The notes: generated by a model from the letters alone, not told the origin. Positions 36,075 through 44,440 are shown, counted from the first letter of the stretch. The stretch is DNA of 64,000 nucleotides from Pseudomonas sp. ATCC PTA-122608 (GCF_001952855.1 NZ_LPNO01000019.1:22094-86093); one strand, 5' to 3'. A program made the numbers and translations.

Positions 36075-36730
36075 TGCCCGCTCATTACCCGATACATCTG
36101 GCAAAGGAGGAGCTGTGGTTGCTGGCGGATAAGGCCGTGTACTGGCCAGTCAAGCGCTGCCTGCTGATCGCCGATGCACATTTTGGCAAGGCGTCGGCCT
36201 ATCGCAGCCTGGGCCAGCCGGTGCCGCAGGGCACGACGACGGAAAACCTTCAGCGCCTGGACCGACTGCTGGCGGCCTTCCCATGCTCGCAGGTGATCTT
36301 TCTCGGCGACTTTCTCCACGGGCCCGGCTCCCACGCCAGCGGCACCCTGAACGCTCTGAGAGCCTGGCGCGAGCGCCATCCAGCTCTAGCGCTCACACTG
36401 ATTCGCGGCAACCACGACAAGCGCGCTGGCGACCCACCGGTTGATCTGAACATTGAGGTGGTGACCGAACCCCTGCTGATGGGCCCGTTTGCGTTGCAGC
36501 ACGAGCCCGACGCCCATGCCAGCCACCATGTTTTAGCGGGGCACGTGCATCCGGTGTATCGCCTGCGGGGCAAAGGCCGGCAAAGCTTGCGCCTGCCGTG
36601 CTTTCGGCTCGGCACTCAGGTCAGCCTGTTACCGGCCTTCGGCGCGTTTACCGGTGGGTATCCAGTGACGCAGGATGAAGAGAGCCGGATCTTTGTGATC
36701 GGAGACCATGAAGTATGGCCAGTGCGTTGA
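36074..36730 (+). CDS. pdeM: ligase-associated metallophosphoesterase PdeM
   Basis: 218-residue calcineurin-like phosphoesterase. The metal motifs are in order: DAHFGKASAYR, GDFLHG, GNHDKR and GHVHPVY. It overlaps the helicase stop by one base (TGATG), so the two are co-translated. PdeM proteins act with the helicase, ligase and exonuclease in DNA damage response; the exact substrate here is not known. Confidence 0.9.
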   Translation: MPAHYPIHLAKEELWLLADKAVYWPVKRCLLIADAHFGKASAYRSLGQPVPQGTTTENLQRLDRLLAAFPCSQVIFLGDFLHGPGSHASGTLNALRAWRERHPALALTLIRGNHDKRAGDPPVDLNIEVVTEPLLMGPFALQHEPDAHASHHVLAGHVHPVYRLRGKGRQSLRLPCFRLGTQVSLLPAFGAFTGGYPVTQDEESRIFVIGDHEVWPVR

Positions 36731-36761
36731 GCAACTGACCATTGGCGACACGTGCGGGAAA

Positions 36762-36965
36762 TCAGGCCACAGGGGCGGGAGGCGGTTCGTCAGGGAGAGT
36801 GGGTTCACCAGGCTCTTCAGGCTGGTTGGGCCAGGGATCATCCGGGCCGGGCTGGCCTGGAATGCCGCCTGCGGCGGGATCGGCCATCAAAGACCAGGCC
36901 ATGACACCAATCTGGTTGGGTTCAAGCCGGGCGAGTTCGGCGCTGATTCGCGGATCGAGCTTCAT
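36762..36965 (-). CDS. small protein with acidic Pro-rich tail, function unknown
   Basis: 67 residues from ATG 36965 (MKLDPRISAELARLEPNQIG). The first 30 residues could form a helix; the last 35 are Pro, Gly, Glu and Asp rich. GAGGAG lies 5 bases before this ATG, a near-perfect SD, so it is probably translated. Similar small ORFs occur in other Pseudomonas by memory, but I cannot name the family. It is convergent with pdeM. Confidence 0.6.
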   Translation of the reverse strand: MKLDPRISAELARLEPNQIGVMAWSLMADPAAGGIPGQPGPDDPWPNQPEEPGEPTLPDEPPPAPVA

Positions 36966-37072
36966 AGGGGACTCCTCAAGCGTGGCCCGGCGCGTTGTGC
37001 ACGCGTCGGGGCAGTACACTCAATAGAGTGCATGCCCGCTGACAAATTCCCTTAGCCTGTAAGACGATTCGA

Positions 37073-37639
37073 TCAGGTGCGTGGGAGAGTGACGCCGCGC
37101 TGGCCCTGATACTTGCCGCCACGGTCCTTATAGGACACTTCGCACTCTTCGTCGGATTCAAAGAACAGCATCTGTGCCACCCCCTCATTGGCATAGATTT
37201 TTGCCGGCAAAGTGGTGGTGTTGGAGAACTCCAGGGTAACGTGCCCTTCCCATTCCGGCTCCAGCGGCGTCACGTTGACGATGATGCCGCAACGCGCGTA
37301 GGTGCTTTTGCCCAGGCAGATAGTCAGGACGTTACGCGGGATACGGAAGAACTCGACAGTGCGCGCCAGGGCAAAGGAGTTTGGCGGGATGATGCAGACG
37401 TCGCTCTTGACGTCGACGAAGCTTTTTTCGTCGAAGTTTTTTGGATCGACGGTCGCCGAGTTGATGTTGGTGAACACCTTGAACTCATCGGCGCAGCGTA
37501 CATCGTAGCCGTAGCTGGAAACCCCGAACGAAATCAGCCGCTCAGCACCTTCGCCACGCATCTGGCGCTCCACGAAGGGCTCGATCATGCCGTGCTCTTG
37601 CGCCATGCGGCGAATCCACTTGTCCGATTTGATGCTCAT
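37073..37639 (-). CDS. dcd: dCTP deaminase
   Basis: Converts dCTP to dUTP, feeding dTMP synthesis. 188 residues; the active-site stretch is ARCGIIVNVTPLEPEWEGHVTLE with the catalytic Glu, and FVDVKSDVCIIPPNSFALARTVEFFRIP precedes it. Trimeric dUTPase-like fold. In P. aeruginosa dcd adjoins apbC and metG; neither is next to it here. Confidence 0.96.
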   Translation of the reverse strand: MSIKSDKWIRRMAQEHGMIEPFVERQMRGEGAERLISFGVSSYGYDVRCADEFKVFTNINSATVDPKNFDEKSFVDVKSDVCIIPPNSFALARTVEFFRIPRNVLTICLGKSTYARCGIIVNVTPLEPEWEGHVTLEFSNTTTLPAKIYANEGVAQMLFFESDEECEVSYKDRGGKYQGQRGVTLPRT

Positions 37640-38017
37640 GGCGGGTGTCCTGAATAGCGAGGTGAAAAAATTCTGTTGGGCATCTTACCGGGGCTGGCTC
37701 CGTGGTTCAAAGGGCCGGCTGTTTTTCTTGCTGCCGCGCCGTACCTGCTGGGCGAGACGCACCTTCAATTGCGGGGTATTGGTGCGGTATCAGGCTGCCG
37801 CCAGTCACGAAAATAGAGAAACCTTCGGAAATACCATTGGCACGTTCCTGAAAAAGGGTTAAGGTGGCGCCACTGTGCTGCTTGTGTCACTGAGAATCTC
37901 TACACGATATGTTGAATTTCGATCCAACCATCTCCAAGAATTTTTCCTGCTCTTTGCACTCAGTCTCGGCCAGGGCTTTTCCTGAGTCGCAGTTAACTTT
38001 GTCCAAGGAGATACACC
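37640..38017. other. intergenic region between dcd and capB, no gene seen
   Basis: 378 bases. The left end must hold the dcd promoter (minus strand). The right part, roughly 37880-38017, is the probable long 5' leader of capB with AAGGAG before its start. A short plus-strand open frame (37587-37862) has no SD, no recognisable product and runs over dcd, so it is not called. I see no RNA gene. Confidence 0.6.
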
Positions 38018-38227
38018 ATGTCTAATCGCCAAACTGGTACCGTTAAGTGGTTCAACGATGAAAAAGGCTTCGGCTTCATCACTCCACAATCCGGTGACGA
38101 CCTGTTCGTTCACTTCAAAGCTATCCAATCCGACGGCTTCAAAAGCCTGAAAGAAGGCCAACAGGTCTCTTTCATCGCTACCCGCGGTCAGAAAGGCATG
38201 CAAGCTGAAGAAGTTCAAGTTATCTAA
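38018..38227 (+). CDS. capB: cold-shock protein CapB
   Basis: 69-residue CspA-family protein: GTVKWFNDEKGFGFITPQSG with RNP1 KGFGFI and RNP2 LFVHF. Sequence is near that of CapB of cold-adapted Pseudomonas. AAGGAG is 8 bases before the ATG. A strong terminator follows. The long leader suggests thermosensitive control as in cspA; no cold-box was assigned. Confidence 0.93.
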   Translation: MSNRQTGTVKWFNDEKGFGFITPQSGDDLFVHFKAIQSDGFKSLKEGQQVSFIATRGQKGMQAEEVQVI

Positions 38228-38248
38228 CTTGTACTGATTTAGTCGAAA

Positions 38249-38276
38249 AGCCCCGCCCTTAAAAGCGGGGCTTTTT
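38249..38276 (+). terminator. intrinsic terminator after capB
   Basis: AAGCCCCGC pairs with GCGGGGCTT over a loop, ending in TTTTTT, 21 bases after the stop. Confidence 0.92.
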
Positions 38277-38325
38277 TGTGCCTGGGATTCGCCAATCACA
38301 CGATGTAATTCCATGCACAAAAAAA

Positions 38326-38415
38326 TGTGGGAGCGGGCTTGCTCGCGAAAGCGGTGAATCAGTCGCCAGATAAGCTGACTGAAACACCGTATTCGCGAGC
38401 AAGCCCGCTCCCACA
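38326..38415. repeat. REPIN, TGTGGGAGCGGGCTTGCTCGCG type
   Basis: Same build as at 17568 and 63787: inverted REP arms with an inner CAGTC/GACTG-like pair. It lies between capB and the end of rpoS, where Pseudomonas normally have rsmZ and fdxA. Confidence 0.9.
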
Positions 38416-38431
38416 TTTCGTCCTGCGTCGT

Positions 38432-39436
38432 TTACTGAAACAACGACTCACTCGACAAGCCATTCTTCTCCAGGATCTCGCGCAAGCGCTTGAGACCCTC
38501 TACCTGGATCTGCCGCACCCGCTCACGGGTCAAGCCGATCTCCAGGCCAACATCCTCCAGGGTGCTGCTTTCGTGGCCGCGCAGCCCGAAGCGGCGAATC
38601 ACCACCTCACGCTGTTTGTCCGTCAGCTCCGAAAGCCACTGGTCGATGCTTTGCGACAGATCGTCGTCCTGCAGCAGCTCACAAGGGTCCGTAGGACGAT
38701 CATCAGTCAGGGTGTCCAGCAGGGTTTTATCCGAATCCGGACCCAGCGAGACATCGACTGAAGACACCCGCTCATTGAGACCGAGCATGCGCTTGACCTC
38801 TCCCACCGGTTTTTCCAGCAGGTTGGCGATTTCTTCAGGCGAAGGTTCATGATCGAGTTTTTGTGTCAGCTCACGCGCCGCCCGAAGGTAGACGTTGAGC
38901 TCTTTGACCACATGGATCGGCAACCTGATCGTGCGGGTTTGATTCATGATCGCCCGTTCGATGGTCTGACGAATCCACCAGGTGGCGTAGGTTGAAAAAC
39001 GAAAACCCCGCTCAGGGTCAAACTTCTCCACCGCCCGGATCAAGCCGAGATTGCCTTCCTCGATCAAGTCCAACAGGGACAGCCCACGATTGACGTAGCG
39101 TCGGGCGATTTTCACCACCAGCCGCAGGTTGCTTTCAATCATGCGCTTGCGCCCAGCCGGATCGCCCTTTTGCGACAAGCGCGCAAAAAAGACTTCTTCT
39201 TCGGGTGTGAGCAGAGGGGAAAAGCCGATTTCATTGAGGTACAGCTGGGTCGCGTCGAGCGCCCGTGTGTAATCAATGTACTTGTGTTGCTTTAACGCGG
39301 TGGAGTTCTTGGATTTGGTGCGAACTGAAGGTACAGCAGGTCCCTCATTCGACATCGATTCCGTAGCAATGCCGGTCTCCATAAGGAGAACCTCATCGTC
39401 GATGTCAAACTCCGGCGCTTCTTTACTGAGAGCCAT
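38432..39436 (-). CDS. rpoS: stationary-phase sigma factor RpoS
   Basis: Sigma-38, master regulator of stationary phase and stress genes. 334 residues, full length. Region 2 is visible in RGLSLLDLIEEGNLGLIRAVEKFDPERGFRFSTYATWWIRQ, with the region 4 helix-turn-helix near the C-terminus (TLEDVGLEIGLTRERVRQIQ). AAAGGA lies before the ATG. In Pseudomonas it is read from a promoter inside nlpD as well as from upstream. A perfect hairpin lies in the nlpD-rpoS gap. Confidence 0.97.
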   Translation of the reverse strand: MALSKEAPEFDIDDEVLLMETGIATESMSNEGPAVPSVRTKSKNSTALKQHKYIDYTRALDATQLYLNEIGFSPLLTPEEEVFFARLSQKGDPAGRKRMIESNLRLVVKIARRYVNRGLSLLDLIEEGNLGLIRAVEKFDPERGFRFSTYATWWIRQTIERAIMNQTRTIRLPIHVVKELNVYLRAARELTQKLDHEPSPEEIANLLEKPVGEVKRMLGLNERVSSVDVSLGPDSDKTLLDTLTDDRPTDPCELLQDDDLSQSIDQWLSELTDKQREVVIRRFGLRGHESSTLEDVGLEIGLTRERVRQIQVEGLKRLREILEKNGLSSESLFQ

Positions 39437-39501
39437 TGTTATAGTCCTTTGGTGAGTTCGACCTCAAGCTCAAGCGACGCCTTTATCCTTGGCAACGCTG
39501 G

Positions 39502-39532
39502 AGCCTGTTCCTTCTACGCGAGGGAACAGGCT
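39502..39532 (-). promoter_or_regulatory. 10-bp perfect hairpin in the rpoS leader
   Basis: AGCCTGTTCC pairs with GGAACAGGCT around an 11-base loop, between nlpD and rpoS. No T run follows on the minus strand, so it is more likely a leader structure than a terminator. Confidence 0.5.
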
Positions 39533-39542
39533 GTGCAACACA

Positions 39543-40379
39543 TCAACGACGGGGAAGGAATTGCAGCGGATCAACAGGCTTCCCTTGGCGGCGAATCTCA
39601 AAGTGCAGTTTCACCCGGTCTGTACCAGTTGACCCCATCTCGGCAATTGTCTGTCCGACCTTGACCTGCTGCCCCTCCCGAACCAACAGCCTGCGGTTGT
39701 GACCGTAAGCACTGACGTAGGTATCGCTGTGTTTGATGATGACCAGCTCGCCGTAGCCCCGTAAACCACTCCCGGCGTACACCACTGTCCCATCAGACGC
39801 AGCTAAAACAGGCTGTCCCAAATCTCCGGCGATATCAATGCCTTTATTCAAACTACCGTTTGAAGAGAATTTTCCAATAAGAATGCCATTTGAAGGCCAT
39901 CCCCAACCGGTAGGCGCAGGCCCTGCAGGCGGCATCGGCGCAGGTGCCGGCTTGCTCGCAACGCCAGGCGCGGCGGTGCCTGCAGGCCGGGTGATGATTG
40001 TGGTCCTGCTCGACGACGATGGCGAAGAAGCCGTGTTTGTGACGACAGCGGTCGGTGTTGAACCGGTACGCCCATCGAAACGAATGGTCTGACCTGGATG
40101 TATCGTATAGGGCACAGGAATATTGTTACGAGCAGCAAGCGCCTTGTAATCCCATCCATAACGGAAAGCGATCGAGAACATCGTATCGCCCTTGCGAACG
40201 ACATATTGCCCGGTAGTAACGGTAGGTTTTTGCGGCACCGCATTATTGCGGTCGACCACCCGTGCACCACCGGATGGCGTGCTTGAACAAGCCGCCAGCA
40301 AGGAACTCAAGACAAGGCCAATCACCAGTCGCTGAAAGCTTGTTTGACTCATACGCTGTGCAATGACCGTGAGACTCAC
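39543..40379 (-). CDS. nlpD: NlpD lipoprotein (LysM and degenerate LytM/M23)
   Basis: Envelope lipoprotein of the kind that activates cell-splitting amidases. LysM domain: YVVRKGDTMFSIAFRYGW...IHPGQTI. C-terminal M23 domain starts NKGIDIAG (Asn178, Asp182) and ends LHFEIRRQGKPVDP. The usual first zinc ligand His is Asn178 and the first His of the HxH motif is Lys, so a working peptidase is unlikely; this matches EnvC/NlpD activators. Start: the GTG at 40379 has GGGAG at good distance (278 residues, Cys31 of LLAAC lipidated); the ATG at 40352 would give a more typical signal length. Confidence 0.9.
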   Translation of the reverse strand: MSLTVIAQRMSQTSFQRLVIGLVLSSLLAACSSTPSGGARVVDRNNAVPQKPTVTTGQYVVRKGDTMFSIAFRYGWDYKALAARNNIPVPYTIHPGQTIRFDGRTGSTPTAVVTNTASSPSSSSRTTIITRPAGTAAPGVASKPAPAPMPPAGPAPTGWGWPSNGILIGKFSSNGSLNKGIDIAGDLGQPVLAASDGTVVYAGSGLRGYGELVIIKHSDTYVSAYGHNRRLLVREGQQVKVGQTIAEMGSTGTDRVKLHFEIRRQGKPVDPLQFLPRR

Positions 40380-40589
40380 CCGCCGCTCCCTTTGTGGTGG
40401 CTGACTATGAACGCCTGTATCAGGCTTGAAATATGACGCAAGTATAACTGGCCGTTGGGTTTTTACTGGAAACACGATTCTAAAGAAATTTTCATCATGT
40501 TTAATTCCCACGGCGGGTCACGTTGACTCAATAGACCCCGCTGTAAGACACATACCCGGCAATAGAATTCAGTACCCAGGAATAATTGA

Positions 40590-41267
40590 TCAGGCCAGCG
40601 GGCCGTTAAGCAACGGGACAAAACGCACGGCGCCGAGCACATGCCGGGAAAAGCCTTCTTCCTCGCGAATGATCAACATCAATTGTTGCACTTCGCCGGA
40701 GCCCACCGGGATCACCAGGCGCCCGCCCGGAGCCAGTTGATCGAGCAACGCCTGGGGCACGTCGGTCGCCACCGCCGTGACGATAATGCCGTTGTACGGC
40801 GCCAGCGCCGGCCAACCTTCCCAACCATCGCCCCAGCGGAACACCACGTTGCGCAGATTCAACTCCACCAGGCGTTCCTTGGCCCGGTCTTGCAACACCT
40901 TGATGCGCTCCACGGAAAACACCCGCTCAACCAGCTGCGACAACACGGCCGTCTGGTAGCCGGAGCCGGTGCCGATTTCCAGCACCTTGTCCAACGGGCC
41001 CGCCGCCAGCAACAACTCACTCATCCGCGCCACCATATAAGGCTGGGAGATGGTCTGGTTGTGGCCGATGGGCAGTGCTGTGTCTTCATAAGCACGATGC
41101 GCCAGGGCCTCATCGACAAACAGATGCCGCGGGGTACGCCGGATGACTTCCAGCACCTGGGCGTTGGATAGCCCTTCTTCATACAGCCGCTGGATCAATC
41201 GCTCGCGGGTGCGCTGGGAGGTCATCCCGATGCCCCGGCGCAGCAGGTCGTCTTGTTCGCGCGCCAT
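40590..41267 (-). CDS. pcm: protein-L-isoaspartate O-methyltransferase
   Basis: Repairs isoaspartyl damage in aged proteins with SAM. The SAM loop is VLEIGTGSGYQTAVL and the conserved PYMVARMSELLL precedes it. The ATG at 41267 overlaps the surE stop (TGATG) and has GGAGGG upstream, giving 225 residues; a start at 41225 (MTSQRTRERL) gives the 211-residue form often annotated. surE-pcm-nlpD-rpoS is a known stress gene order. Confidence 0.95.
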   Translation of the reverse strand: MAREQDDLLRRGIGMTSQRTRERLIQRLYEEGLSNAQVLEVIRRTPRHLFVDEALAHRAYEDTALPIGHNQTISQPYMVARMSELLLAAGPLDKVLEIGTGSGYQTAVLSQLVERVFSVERIKVLQDRAKERLVELNLRNVVFRWGDGWEGWPALAPYNGIIVTAVATDVPQALLDQLAPGGRLVIPVGSGEVQQLMLIIREEEGFSRHVLGAVRFVPLLNGPLA

Positions 41268-42016
41268 CAGAGCACACCCTCCAGCCAGCCATCGAGACTA
41301 CTGAAGGCATCACTGAAGGTGCGATCAAGCTGCAACGGAGTAATCGAAATATAACCTTGCATCACCGCATGAAAGTCCGTGCCTTCGCCGCCGTCTTCGG
41401 CATCGCCGGCAGCGGCAATCCAGTAACCTTCCTTGCCACGCGGGTCCACCACCTTCAGCGGTGACGCGGCGCGGGAACGGTGGCCCAGGCGGGTCAGCTT
41501 GAAGCCGCGAATATGCTCAAAAGGCAGGTTCGGGAAGTTGACGTTAAGCACCGTACGCGGCGGCAAATCCAGGCTGTGATGGGCCTCCACCAGCTTGCGG
41601 GCGAAATAGGCCGCTGTCTCCAGGTTGTCCAACTGACGCGACGCCAGCGAAAACGCGAACGAGGTCCGGCCCAGGAAGCGCCCCTCAAGGGCCGCCGCAA
41701 CGGTACCGGAATACAACACGTCATCGCCCAGGTTTGCCCCCAGGTTGATCCCGGAAACCACCAGGTCCGGCTCCTCGACAAGCAAGCTGTTGATCGCCAG
41801 GTGCACGCAGTCAGTCGGCGTGCCGTTCACGCTGATAAAGCCGTTGGGCAACGTCTGTGTGTGCAACGGACGGTCGAGCGTCAGCGAACTGCTGGCGCCG
41901 CTTTTGTCCTGGTCCGGGGCAACCACCACGCACTCGGCGTAATCTGCCAGCGCAGCATGAAGCGCGGCAAGGCCGGGTGCGGTGACCCCGTCGTCGTTAG
42001 ATATCAGAATACGCAT
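41267..42016 (-). CDS. surE: 5'-nucleotidase SurE
   Basis: Stationary-phase survival nucleotidase, metal dependent. Start MRILISNDDGVTAPG has the NDDG metal site (Asp8, Asp9). VSGINLGANLGDDVLYSGTV is the second signature. 249 residues from ATG 42016; the start lies 13 bases inside truD. Overlaps pcm by one base. Confidence 0.96.
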   Translation of the reverse strand: MRILISNDDGVTAPGLAALHAALADYAECVVVAPDQDKSGASSSLTLDRPLHTQTLPNGFISVNGTPTDCVHLAINSLLVEEPDLVVSGINLGANLGDDVLYSGTVAAALEGRFLGRTSFAFSLASRQLDNLETAAYFARKLVEAHHSLDLPPRTVLNVNFPNLPFEHIRGFKLTRLGHRSRAASPLKVVDPRGKEGYWIAAAGDAEDGGEGTDFHAVMQGYISITPLQLDRTFSDAFSSLDGWLEGVL

Positions 42017-43062
42017 GGGCTGTCCGTCTGCCCCACCGGCACCAGATCTACAAGCTCGCGCACCAAGACAGTGGCGAAGCATCCAGCCGGCAGGACGAAT
42101 TCCAATTGCAGAATGTCAGGTTCGGGATAATGCCACGTCAACCCGCCAATGGGCAGTCGAAGAATGCGACGTTCCTGGCTCATGCCGGCATTCACCAGCC
42201 AATCCCGCAGGTCGGGTTCACCCTCGGCGATGGCCTGTTCCAGAGCGAAGGTTGCCCCCGACGCCGGCGAATCACCTTCGCCCCACTGTGGACCGGTGGG
42301 ATGCACGTCGAGAATCGCCAGGCGCGGGTCGCTGCATTCAGCCTCCCCCGCCGGAAAAAAACTGCGACTGTCGGTAAACGCCAACAAATCGCCGACTTGG
42401 GCACGCTGCCAGGAACCGTCGGCCACTCGCGCCGCCAGCACTTTATTGAACAAGAAGCTGCGCGCGGTGGAGAGCAGCCGCGAACGCACATTGCGCTGCT
42501 CCGGCAAGGCCTTGCGCGCGGCCCAGTCGCGGGCATCGACGACGTTGCCACCGTTATGACCGAAACGCTGGGCGCCGAAATAGTTGGGGATGCCTTGCTT
42601 GGCGATCAGTTGCAGGCGCGCGTCGATGGCCGCGGCATCGCCGGCAAACTGGGTCAGGCGCAAGGTAAAGCCGTTGGCCGAATGCGCACCGCGCTGAAGC
42701 TTGCGCTTGTGACGGGCGATCTTGAGGATCTTCAGGGTCTCGTTTTCCGCCCCGCTGAGGTCCGGATCAGCCTTGCCCGGCAATTGCACACTGAACCACT
42801 GCCGGGTCAGCGCCTGGCGGTCCTTGAGCCCGGCGTAGCTGACGGTGCGCAACGGCACGCCCGCCGCCTTGGCAATCCGCCGTGCCGCTTCTTCGGTATT
42901 CAGGCCGCGCTTTTCCACCCACAACCACAGGTGTTCACCCTCGCCGGTCAGCGGGATATCCAGCACTTCATCCACCTGGAAATCTTCAGCGGTGGCCTTC
43001 AGAACAGCGCTGCCCAAGGCTTCGCCATAGGCACGCGGGCCCAACAGTTGCAGATCATTCAT
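42004..43062 (-). CDS. truD: tRNA pseudouridine-13 synthase
   Basis: Makes pseudouridine 13 in tRNA-Glu. The catalytic Asp81 lies in SYAGLKDRQALTRQWF. 352 residues with the TRUD insert domain in the middle, as usual. Overlaps ispF by four bases and surE by 13, so all are translated in series. Confidence 0.96.
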   Translation of the reverse strand: MNDLQLLGPRAYGEALGSAVLKATAEDFQVDEVLDIPLTGEGEHLWLWVEKRGLNTEEAARRIAKAAGVPLRTVSYAGLKDRQALTRQWFSVQLPGKADPDLSGAENETLKILKIARHKRKLQRGAHSANGFTLRLTQFAGDAAAIDARLQLIAKQGIPNYFGAQRFGHNGGNVVDARDWAARKALPEQRNVRSRLLSTARSFLFNKVLAARVADGSWQRAQVGDLLAFTDSRSFFPAGEAECSDPRLAILDVHPTGPQWGEGDSPASGATFALEQAIAEGEPDLRDWLVNAGMSQERRILRLPIGGLTWHYPEPDILQLEFVLPAGCFATVLVRELVDLVPVGQTDSPCVF

Positions 43063-43532
43063 GCGCGCAACAACAAGGCAACGGAGTGCACCGCAATGCC
43101 CTCTTCGCGACCGGTAAACCCGAGCTTTTCGGTGGTGGTGGCTTTTACGTTCACTTGATCCAACTCAACTTGAAGATCCGCGGCAATCAGCGCGCGCATC
43201 GATTCGATATGCGGGGCCATCTTTGGCGCCTGGGCGACGATGGTGTTGTCGACGTTGCCGACCTTCCAGCCCTTGGCGTGGATCAAACCGACCACGTGAC
43301 GCAACAGCACGCGGCTGTCCGCGCCCTTGAAGGTAGGGTCGGTGTCCGGAAAGTGCTTGCCGATGTCGCCCAATGCCGCGGCGCCGAGCAAGGCATCGCT
43401 CAAGGCATGCAGCACAACGTCGCCGTCAGAGTGAGCCAGCAACCCATGGTGGTGCGCGATCCGCACGCCGCCCAGGGTGATGAAATCGCCTTCGGCGAAA
43501 CGGTGCACATCATAGCCGTGGCCAATACGCAT
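43059..43532 (-). CDS. ispF: 2-C-methyl-D-erythritol 2,4-cyclodiphosphate synthase
   Basis: MEP pathway enzyme, zinc-dependent trimer. Start MRIGHGYDVHRF gives zinc ligands Asp8 and His10; HSDGDV follows with His42-type ligand. 157 residues. The seven bases before the ATG are T, and the only SD-like GGGGCG lies in the 3' arm of a hairpin at 43540-43562 that looks like the fghA terminator. In many bacteria ispD and ispF adjoin; here ispD is 6.2 kb away. Confidence 0.95.
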   Translation of the reverse strand: MRIGHGYDVHRFAEGDFITLGGVRIAHHHGLLAHSDGDVVLHALSDALLGAAALGDIGKHFPDTDPTFKGADSRVLLRHVVGLIHAKGWKVGNVDNTIVAQAPKMAPHIESMRALIAADLQVELDQVNVKATTTEKLGFTGREEGIAVHSVALLLRA

Positions 43533-43539
43533 AAAAAAA

Positions 43540-43562
43540 CGCCCCGATTTAATTCAGGGCGT
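43540..43562 (-). terminator. terminator after fghA, overlapping the ispF ribosome site
   Basis: ACGCCC pairs with GGGCGT, followed on the minus strand by seven T and then directly by the ispF ATG. Confidence 0.65.
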
Positions 43563-43586
43563 GATTCTACCTACTTTTGCCTCACA

Positions 43587-44432
43587 TTAACCGAGCAAAG
43601 CGCTCGCGTGATGGCGTAAATGGTCTTCGATGAAGCTGGCGATAAAGAAGTAGCTGTGGTCATAGCCCGGTTGCAGGCGCAGCTCCAATGGATGGCTGGC
43701 CGCCCTGGCCGCCTGCTGCAAGGCTTCAGGCTTGAGCTGCACGGCCAGGAAATCATCGCGATCGCCCTGGTCCACCAGCAGCGGCAGCTTTTCCGAGGCT
43801 TCGCTGATCAACACGCAGGCATCCCATTCGCGCCACTTCGAGCGTTCTTCCCCGAGGTAGCGGGAGAACGCCTTCTGGCCCCAAGGGCAATCCATCGGAT
43901 TGTTGATCGGCGAGAACGCCGACACCGACTGATAGCGCCCCGGGTTGCGCAAGGCACACACCAGTGCGCCGTGACCGCCCATGGAGTGGCCGCTGATCCC
44001 GCGCTTGGCCGACGCCGGGAAATGCGCCTCGACCAATGCCGGCAATTCCTGCACCACGTAGTCATGCATCCGATAGTGCTGGGCCCAGGGTTCCTGGGTG
44101 GCGTTCAGGTAGAAGCCAGCGCCCAGGCCGAAGTCCCAGGCGTTGTCCGGGTCACCCGGCACACCGGGGCCGCGCGGGCTGGTGTCCGGCGCAACGATGA
44201 TCAACCCCAGCTCGGCCGCCATGCGCTGGGCGCCGGCCTTCTGCATGAAGTTCTCATCGGTGCAGGTCAGCCCCGACAGCCAGTAAAGCACCGGCAACTT
44301 GCCGCCCAGCTCCGCTTGCGGCGGCAGGTACACGGCGAAGGTCATGTCGCAACCCAGCACGTCGGAATGATGCTTGTAGCGTTTATGCCAGCCGCCGAAG
44401 CTTTTCTGGCACGACAGGTTTTCCAGACTCAT
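43587..44432 (-). CDS. fghA: S-formylglutathione hydrolase
   Basis: Second step of glutathione-dependent formaldehyde removal: S-formylglutathione to formate. Alpha/beta hydrolase with nucleophile Ser150 in SGHSMGGHG; the later Asp and His of the triad are in VDQGDRDDF and PGYDHSYFF. 281 residues. It starts 8 bases after the frmA stop, so the pair is one operon. Confidence 0.95.
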   Translation of the reverse strand: MSLENLSCQKSFGGWHKRYKHHSDVLGCDMTFAVYLPPQAELGGKLPVLYWLSGLTCTDENFMQKAGAQRMAAELGLIIVAPDTSPRGPGVPGDPDNAWDFGLGAGFYLNATQEPWAQHYRMHDYVVQELPALVEAHFPASAKRGISGHSMGGHGALVCALRNPGRYQSVSAFSPINNPMDCPWGQKAFSRYLGEERSKWREWDACVLISEASEKLPLLVDQGDRDDFLAVQLKPEALQQAARAASHPLELRLQPGYDHSYFFIASFIEDHLRHHASALLG

Positions 44433-44440
44433 GGCCGACC

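Noticed and set aside
37587..37862. 91-codon plus-strand ORF between dcd and capB
   Set aside because: It overlaps the 5' end of dcd, lacks an SD and has no recognisable sequence.
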